From Thelonectria olida (taxonomy: Eukaryota > Ascomycota > Sordariomycetes > Hypocreales > Nectriaceae): a stretch of 64,000 nt of DNA. Positions 57,679 through 64,000 of the stretch are shown here, one piece after another; within the stretch, counting starts at the first letter, position 1, and every line of letters starts with the position of its first letter. The stretch is taken from contig JAGPYM010000031.1 in the NCBI GenBank assembly GCA_020736575.1, positions 186,001-250,000 on the forward strand. The letters run 5' to 3'. The translations under genes and the position numbers were made by a program. The notes under the pieces were generated by a model. It was given only the letters and a program-made list of their open reading frames with translations. It did no database searches and was not told where the DNA came from.

Positions 57679-59688
57679 TCACCATACAAGGTGAGACGCC
57701 ACAGTGTCCATCACATGTATGTACATGTCGTTCTCCAATACCGCCAAGCTGGGGTGTAAGTCGAGCGTGGGGACAACACCAGCGCCATCTGCCTTTGTCC
57801 ATATCTCTTCCGTCAGATCCATCATGATCTGTCGGGACCTGTCTCGGTACACGCCGATCATCTCTGCGTGTTTCTGCCGCACCCAATCTCGATCCTCGGC
57901 AGTCATGGCCTCACGAGCCGCCATGTAAAACGGAAAGGGCAATGATGAGTCGGGTCCGCAGCCTGCAGGGAGGCGGCTCATAAGACTGAAAAGCTGTCTC
58001 CTCAGAAACTGAACACGAGAAGAGGACGTGGGGTCCATAAACACCCTCCTTGCGAGGAGAAGCTGCGCTGTCCAGTAAAAGCACTCGCCCAGGATGCCCA
58101 GGCACTCTCGAGAATCGGGTGTAAAGCGCTGGTCTGTCGAAATGGCGCCTCTGCTAGCACTCCGCGTGAATGCGACAGCGTATCTCTGTCCCCAGATGCG
58201 CATCTCGGTCTCAAGTTTATAGGCTTCAGCCAAGTGTGATGAATCATCGCATCGGTATGCAGCTGCATCATGGGCAAGGCATGCTACTCTTGCCAAGAAG
58301 GTGAGAACCACCTGTGGGCAGCCAGTGAGTTCATGGAACGCCGGCTCGCTGATGTCGAGTTCCTCATTTTGCTGATAGAGAACGAAGCTCGAAGGTGCAA
58401 TCGGCTTCCGTCGTCTCAGAAAAGCCAGAATCACATCGATGATTGCAAATCTCTCTGCTAAGAATCGCGCATAGAAGCTCTCCGGCATGCTATCAAGGTA
58501 GTTTAGCTCAAACATCAGTTGATAGGCGCTCTGAAGGTGAGACGCTGCTGCCTGGCTCCCGGACATGACCTCCGTCACAATCTGCATAAGGTGTGCCGCA
58601 AGAGTAACCTCCTTGAGCGATAGCACAGACAGCGCCCGGTTTTGCCCTACCAGAGCATGGTATTTTTTAGCGTCCTCGGATTGATGGTAACAGACTGCTT
58701 GCTGCAAGAAGCTCTGGGCTTGCGATCGGTGTTTGGTGACAGATTCGCGGGTGCTTTCCCCCTGGATGAACATGCCCATGGTTGATACGTATAGTATTGT
58801 ATGCAAGAGGAGTGGATAGGAGATCGAAACAAGGCAGAGCTTTCGATATGGATTTTGGGGGCCATCGTAAGCTGGAAGGCGTGCAGAGGCGATGTTGATA
58901 TCTGCGAAATTGTATGTGTCAGAGTTTGCAGAGTGAGCTGCGCAGCCAAACTTACAGTAAGTATATGCTACTTCTTCGCTGTTGCTAGACAGGGTTGCCG
59001 ATATCAGGGGGCTCATACCACAGTTGATGGCCCTGAGGGATCTTGATGCAGTTGAGCCGGTTCCCGGACTAGTTGCGGGCTCTCCATTAACGAGGTCTCG
59101 GAGTTCGCCCGTTTGCTCAGGTATATCAAGGTCGCCTGACTCGGCGCAAGTTTCTCCTTGCACGCCAGTTTCAGGGACTGCACCGATCAATGGATTCGGA
59201 TTCTCGTCGGGAAAAGTGCCCTCCCAAGGCGAAACCCCGATGAACGAGGGCATCCATATGTCTAGCATAGGATCCATGACTTGGGAAGCTGAGAAGTCCT
59301 CTGAAGACAAGGTGATAGGCAGCTGCCCGCCCAAGGTAGGCTGGTCGTGGCGATCGATTGAAGGGGCCAGGGTTTCGGTGGTGTTGCTATTCAAACTTCG
59401 AGCTCTGCTCTTGTTCGCCCGGGATGTTCCCCTCCTCTTCTTACTGTAAGACGCCGCAAAGGAGCGAGAATGACCAACCGCAGCCCATTTCAGGTCGGAG
59501 CCATACTCACATTCCCTACCGCTCTTCTGACACACCCTACAAGCTGGCTTTCCTTCATCGCACTTCCGATGCCGCTTGCGGCAAGTCATGCACCCTGGTC
59601 TTCGTCAGTACGTGAAGTCATCTTTCACCCTGTAGGATAAGGGAAGCGGACCATGCCGAGACCGTGTGCCGCTGGATGTTGCTTCCAT
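57679..59688 (-). CDS. Zn(II)2Cys6 transcription factor (three exons, 632 aa)
   Basis: Exons in reading order: 59688..59652, 59594..58956, 58901..57679 (1899 nt); introns are 57 and 54 nt. The first intron falls just before the first zinc cysteine: splicing gives RSRHGCMTCRKRHRKCDEGK followed by PACRVCQKSGREC, a complete C-x2-C-x6-C-x6-C-x2-C-x6-C binuclear cluster. Starting at the inner ATG instead would lose the first cysteine. A basic linker (SKKRRGTSRANKSRAR) follows. The second intron (gtaagt, ctgac branch, cgcag) is in frame and stop-free; splicing restores EEVAYTYYINIASARLPAYD. From there on the protein fits the Fungal_trans_2 type regulatory domain (NPYRKLCLVSISYPLLLHTI). The gene sits upstream of, and on the same strand as, the dehydrogenase and aminotransferase, so it is the obvious candidate pathway regulator. 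It resembles arginine-catabolism-type regulators (ARCA-like), a weak assignment. Confidence 0.9.
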
Positions 59689-61006
59689 TGGGGCTTATTT
59701 GAGACAACAGTTGGTCAGGATTGGAGAAGAGACGAGGCTCAGGCTCAACGACCGAGATTGAAGAGTTACTACGTAAAATTCGTGAACCATGTGCGGGGTA
59801 GATAGGCGATGCGATACCGGATGACTACTTGTCTAGTTCATTGGATCATTGTTGAGTTTCTTCCCTGGATCACGATAAGGAAAGTGAGACAGATTCCTCA
59901 ATTCTATTTGGAATAGTGATGTTGTACATATGTGTTTCTTATCGACGAAATAAGCCTCGTCTATAAGCATTTTATAAGATTAATTGATAATAAAAGTGAA
60001 AATATATTATGTTAAAGTTTTATATTTCTTTCTATAGCTATCTACTTATGGTTTTCCCATATCGCTACTTCCTGTACTTGAAGGGATTCCCCCTTGGCCA
60101 ATTTTGACTGAATGAAAAGAAGCTACCTATCCTAATTACCGCCATGTAACCAAAGGAAGACCAGCTTGACTATGACCAACGGGGAGCGAGTCGGTTGCGC
60201 CCTTGTTGTAATCTTTCGCCTCCCCACAGAAACAACCGTCTCCACCAGAAGCTCATCCCGGCGCCCACATCACGAAGACATCAAGACTGATCTTGACAAG
60301 ACAGTAGTCATCGGAAGGGCCCAAGGGTCCCTTGTCGCGCTTACTGCTTCAACCGTCAACATCTCGGCACCTTGCGCTTTTTCTTTTTTTTTTTTTCTTT
60401 TTTTGGCTCGGAAATCTGAAATGCTCTCACTGGATCTGGCATGTTCCGAGACCTTGTCAATATTAACTAGATGGCATCAAGTCTCAAGCCACCATCTCGG
60501 CCCGGCCTTGTTTGCTTTTTCTCCTCTCGTTTTAATTTCTGTTTATCTTTGTTTCCCCGCGATCCGCATCCATGCCTGCGTGGCTTTTTCTCCATCCATT
60601 CCGCTTCCCGGAACGCCATCTTAAGCTCGGGGCCATGCAAGGCTAAAGCAAGGGGCCTGCAGCTGACTGGGTTCGCGTGTGAGAGCCCTCGCTTTCAGGA
60701 GACGAGGAGATCAAGAGATGGCCCTTGCTTGCAGATTAAAGGGATAGGAGGAGTTGCCAACAATCTAGACTGGCTGACATGTTCAACGATCAACGGGGAT
60801 GTTGGCATCGGGTGATCGCTTCTGTATTTCCGTTGTATTGTTTGTCATGATTACATCAACTCGTTTGAGCTCCCAGCTTCGGCTTCGTTAATTTATTGCC
60901 TTGTTCCCAGCTCTCCTCAGCTCAGCTCATGACCCTCTTGGTAAATCCATCGGCTCTCTCCTTCGGTTGTCGTTCAACGCTCCAGCCACCCATCGTCCTT
61001 GGCCCC
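59689..61006. other. Intergenic region, no supported gene
   Basis: Promoter of the zinc-cluster gene and 3' flank of the glycerophosphodiesterase gene. A short A/T-rich patch is at about 59960-60040 and a T-rich tract at about 60378-60405. No coding region recognised. Confidence 0.45.
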
Positions 61007-62257
61007 TCAGACCTTAATCTTGAAGCAATTCGCATAGTAAGTCGCCGTGGCGCTCCAGTCGGAAAATAGACCAATGATGCCAACCTGGCGCCAGAGCACA
61101 TCCACTAGCTTGTAAATGTCGCCGTCTTTCTTGAGCACCTTTGCAATGGAGCTGTAATAATAGTCGTTATCGATACCGCTCGAAATTGGGGGAGATCGCT
61201 CCAGACTCCACGAGATGATGTCCAGGCCCAGCTTCTTGGCCTTGATCGCGTAATCGCTAGGCACAATCTCGCCCTTGTCGTTATAGGTGACGAGGTACGA
61301 CAACGGAGGTGCGACAATGCGCACGCCGTCCTTCTTGTACTGCGTAAGGTTCTTCACTGCCAGGGGGAACGTCTCTGCAGTGTCACCATTCTCGTCCAGG
61401 TAGACGGCTTGCTTGCCAAACTTGGGTTCCTTCTTGAGCCAGAAGAGGATGTCGCTGTACAGGAAGCTCTGGGTCCAGACGCGAGAAGGCTTAATCCCCA
61501 TCTCCTTGAATTCGTCAATCAGCTGCTGAGCGTATATCTCTTGTGTGTAGTCGCCCTGGAAGGGCATCGCGACCTCGGGGGTTTTAAGCTCGGGGGTGAA
61601 GTCGAGGCCCAGCGAGTCGGTAAGAGCAATATGCTCCTTGAGGGTGAGGAGGGTGGCACAGGTGCCGTAAAGATCGGTCCTCCAGCTCAGCGTACCGTGG
61701 AGGTAATCTTCTGTGTTGGTCGCAGTGGTGTTGGCACCATCCATCTTGGCGCAGAGAGTTTTGAACTCCTTGAGAGTAATATCGCTGGTGCAGCACTTGG
61801 CCGAGGCAGCCTTGCCATTGGCAGCGGCCTGGAAAGGCTGAGTGCACTTTGCATTCAGCTCAGGGATGTTGACAATGTTTGTCGTGGTGTGCAAGTCACA
61901 CTGACTATGACGGCACACGAGCTGACGGTCCTTGGTGAAAGCAACGTCGCACTCAAGAATTCCAGCACCCATGCGAGCTCCTGCCAAAGCAGACTCGACC
62001 GAATGCTCGGGAATCTGCAGAGTGCCACCGCCACGGTGAGCAATGGACCACTTGGAAGTCTTCATCTTGTCATTAGAGCAAGATTGGAGCTTCTTTTTGA
62101 GAGGACCGTCGTCTAGATCATTGATCAAATAGTACGGGCGAGGACCAAGCTCAATCTGCGTGATGGGCTCGTACTGAAACTTGTTGTACTTGCTTTTGGA
62201 GTGAGGAGCAGCACTGACGACGGCCAGGCCAGCTAGAAGAGGGGTCGTGAAGCGCAT
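61007..62257 (-). CDS. Secreted glycerophosphodiester phosphodiesterase (416 aa)
   Basis: Single exon. MRFTTPLLAGLAVVSAAPHS is a signal peptide with likely cleavage after VSA or SAAP. The GDPD TIM-barrel motifs are SIAHRGGGTLQIPEHSVES (His-Arg general catalytic pair and metal glutamate) and GAGILECDVAFTKDRQLVCR with the Glu-x-Asp metal ligands and the second histidine HSQCDLHTTTNI. Conserved barrel strands follow (LDFTPELKTPE, RVWTQSFLYSDILFWL, DIISWSLERS). Six to eight cysteines suggest disulfides. The enzyme hydrolyses deacylated phospholipids (glycerophosphocholine, glycerophosphoinositol) to glycerol-3-phosphate and alcohol outside the cell, a phosphate- or choline-scavenging role. At about 416 aa with an insert between the first motifs it fits fungal extracellular GDPDs. 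Confidence 0.92.
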   Translation of the reverse strand: MRFTTPLLAGLAVVSAAPHSKSKYNKFQYEPITQIELGPRPYYLINDLDDGPLKKKLQSCSNDKMKTSKWSIAHRGGGTLQIPEHSVESALAGARMGAGILECDVAFTKDRQLVCRHSQCDLHTTTNIVNIPELNAKCTQPFQAAANGKAASAKCCTSDITLKEFKTLCAKMDGANTTATNTEDYLHGTLSWRTDLYGTCATLLTLKEHIALTDSLGLDFTPELKTPEVAMPFQGDYTQEIYAQQLIDEFKEMGIKPSRVWTQSFLYSDILFWLKKEPKFGKQAVYLDENGDTAETFPLAVKNLTQYKKDGVRIVAPPLSYLVTYNDKGEIVPSDYAIKAKKLGLDIISWSLERSPPISSGIDNDYYYSSIAKVLKKDGDIYKLVDVLWRQVGIIGLFSDWSATATYYANCFKIKV

Positions 62258-63074
62258 ATCGAAGCCACGATGGAGTCAATTGAGCTTGAGGGATGGCAAT
62301 GGCGAAGCACAATTGAAAGACGAATTGACACGACCGTCAAGCGGTAGAGACACCAATACGTTCCAGGATCGAGACCGGCTTGGGTCAAGACAATTGAGCT
62401 TGAGTGAGCCTGGCTAAAACCAGATGCAAGAAGCAGCACCATCATGGGCAGTCTACAGTTCTTATGGACGCAATGATCCGCATTGGATAAGCCTCTTTAG
62501 GAAGCTGACGGAATGGCTGGCTCTATGAGAAGCCATATTTCTCATGAACGGGACCCGATCCCATGTTCTCGTCGGCGTCATATCGCAACGGGGACGTTCT
62601 CGCCGAGGCTTCGACGCTTCGGTCTATTAGATCGGCTTAGTCGCAGCCCGCGATGCTAGTAATGGTCATGCCGATCGTACCCCGGTGCCTGTATCAGCAA
62701 ACAAGGTTGCAAAGCGGTAGGATAAGCTTAGAAGCCATTGCAGCAAGCTATCGTACAGCACGTGCGGGGAGGAGTCGTATCGCACACTGGACGATCTAGT
62801 CCCGGTCAGAGCGTGTTGCGTATGAACCCTGTGATTCGTTATCATGGCGGAGAATCCCACTGTATCCCGGCACAAATCACCCTGGACAGACGCCGGTGTC
62901 TCCGAGATAGTTTGCGGCATAGGATCAAGTTTTGGAAAACCAAGGCCACTATCGCAGAATATGAATAAAGGTCCAACGGTTGGTTCGTAAGACAGACCAG
63001 CGGTGATGATGTCTCCCGCCCCCAGGATCCGCAATCATCAACTCACTCCGGCTTATTGCATGTTTCACCACAGC
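62258..63074. promoter_or_regulatory. Promoter of the glycerophosphodiesterase gene with a CACGTG site
   Basis: 817 bp between the GH18 stop and the GDPD start, no gene supported. A palindromic CACGTG at 62759-62764, about 500 bp upstream of the start, matches the Pho4/NUC-1 phosphate-response motif. Confidence 0.4.
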
Positions 63075-64000
63075 TCAGAGCTCGCCCTTGGTTATTCCAG
63101 CACCTCGATGCTTCCGAACTCCTTCAATTGTGGCCTTCAAGTGCTCGAACTGGGGTGCGTCCTCCCCCAGTCCCCAAGCAAACGCGCCCCCCACTCCGAG
63201 CTGTGGAACAACGTCCTGCAGCTTGCGTCGAATACTCTTTGCTGTATCGAATGACCACCACCGCCATTCCTGAGAATCCCAGTGATAGTAGCTTCCGTCT
63301 TCATCGTAGTTTCCTTTCGCTTGCGCACGTGCAAACGACTCGACCAGGTCCTGGGGAACTTCGTCATGCCAGCTAAAGGCCCCAGTCTTGCCAAGGTCTG
63401 CACCCGTTTTTGGGTCTTCCATCAATTGGGTAGGGCATCCTCGAGGGTCGTCAATGTTGCACTCTTGGGTCATGAACCATTTGACATAATATCCCAATCC
63501 TAGGTTGATTTTGTGGGGCGAGGCACCGCGGCTGATATATCGTTGGATCGCATCTCGAGAGTCGGAAACGCCACTATGATGCTTTGTGACAGTGTCCCGT
63601 CGATTCATTAGATCATACGTCATGACGTTGAGGAAGTCGACCTGCTTCATGATTCGAGGGACGGTGGACGGGGTGAAGGCCATCAAGTCAACCTCCTTGC
63701 CTGGGACTGCGATGGAGAGAAGTTTGCCAGGACTCAGGGCGCCGCGAAGAGCTTCGATGAGTGAAACAAAGGCCTCAATCTCCGACTCGCGTTCTGAGTT
63801 TGGAGTCTGCTTGTAGTCATCTCGGTTTCCTCTGTACTCGTGTCAGCGGCGGTGTATGCCATGAGGCAGTAACGAAGATGCATACCCTGGGTACTCCCAA
63901 TCGACATCAACACCATCCGCCCCAACCTGCTCAACCATGACTGCGACTTGCTTTGCCCAACGCTTTCTCGAGGCATCAGATTTCGCAGCCACGGCGAATC
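63075..64000 (-). CDS. GH18 chitinase, 5' part outside the window (partial)
   Basis: Two exons visible: 64000..63886 (open at the edge) and 63831..63075, joined over a 54-nt intron (gtatgc..tacag). The first ends with GADGVDVDWEYPG, the DxxDxDxE catalytic signature of family 18, whose last glutamate is the proton donor. Splicing gives EYPGGNRDDYKQ, as in fungal GH18 enzymes. Then follow LLSIAVPGKE, the barrel strand QVDFLNVMTYDLMNR, INLGLGYYVKWF, the CNIDDPRGCP pair, DEDGSYYHWD and the final tryptophan strand GGAFAWGLGED. The protein ends TKGEL about 80 residues later, close to an ER-retention-like KGEL. It hydrolyses chitin or related N-acetylglucosamine polymers. About 290 residues are present; the N-terminal third including any signal peptide lies beyond the edge. 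Confidence 0.93.

Noticed and set aside
61409..62116. Plus-strand frame of 235 codons at the glycerophosphodiesterase gene
   Set aside because: Antisense shadow of a well-defined GDPD coding region.

Overview
The window reads as nuclear DNA of a filamentous ascomycete (Pezizomycotina, probably Sordariomycetes). Genes stand alone with separate promoters. Introns are short (about 47-190 nt) with GTRNGT-like donors, CTAAC/CTGAC-like branch sites and YAG acceptors. Clear eukaryotic housekeeping genes (COX10, MSH6, DPH2) sit beside fungus-typical families: Zn(II)2Cys6 regulator, fungal rhodopsin-domain protein, MARVEL proteins, sugar porter, plant cell-wall hydrolases and GH18. Species cannot be fixed from sequence alone. 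All exon models were built by hand from splice signals and frame; each complete model sums to a whole number of codons.

Layout. 1-4.4 kb: the 5' end of a fungal orphan protein (minus), then two unrelated alpha/beta hydrolases (plus). 4.5-9.9 kb: a divergent pair, sugar porter (minus) and intracellular-type GH51 arabinofuranosidase (plus), sharing a 1.5 kb promoter with CreA- and XlnR-like sites. 12.5-18.3 kb: a Myb/SANT protein with a long leader, COX10 (minus), and a divergently transcribed non-canonical transaldolase. 19.4-25.1 kb: a predicted 1,845-aa multi-zinc-finger protein of unknown function, whose 5' part needs an intron or a frameshift. 25.4-34.0 kb: MSH6 (minus), an FAD monooxygenase (minus), DPH2 (plus). 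34.9-45.5 kb: a MARVEL protein, a 962-aa DUF8004-like protein, a secreted GH43 endo-arabinanase and a second MARVEL protein. 46.4-48.8 kb: two AT-rich, possibly RIP-degraded islands bracketing a small orphan gene. 49.9-51.5 kb: a rhodopsin-domain membrane protein. 53.2-59.7 kb: three same-strand genes, an ornithine-aminotransferase-like enzyme, a succinate-semialdehyde-type dehydrogenase and a Zn(II)2Cys6 regulator. 61.0-64.0 kb: a secreted glycerophosphodiesterase and the 3' part of a GH18 chitinase.

Two functional groupings stand out. First, arabinan use: secreted GH43 endo-arabinanase, membrane sugar porter and cytosolic GH51 are complementary steps, and the latter two share a promoter. 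Second, the aminotransferase/semialdehyde dehydrogenase/regulator block looks like a small self-regulated omega-amino-acid catabolic cluster. Nothing in the window proves a new system. The most unusual items are the large zinc-finger gene with its G7/ATGGTAG junction, the catabolic cluster, and the small gene between AT-rich islands.
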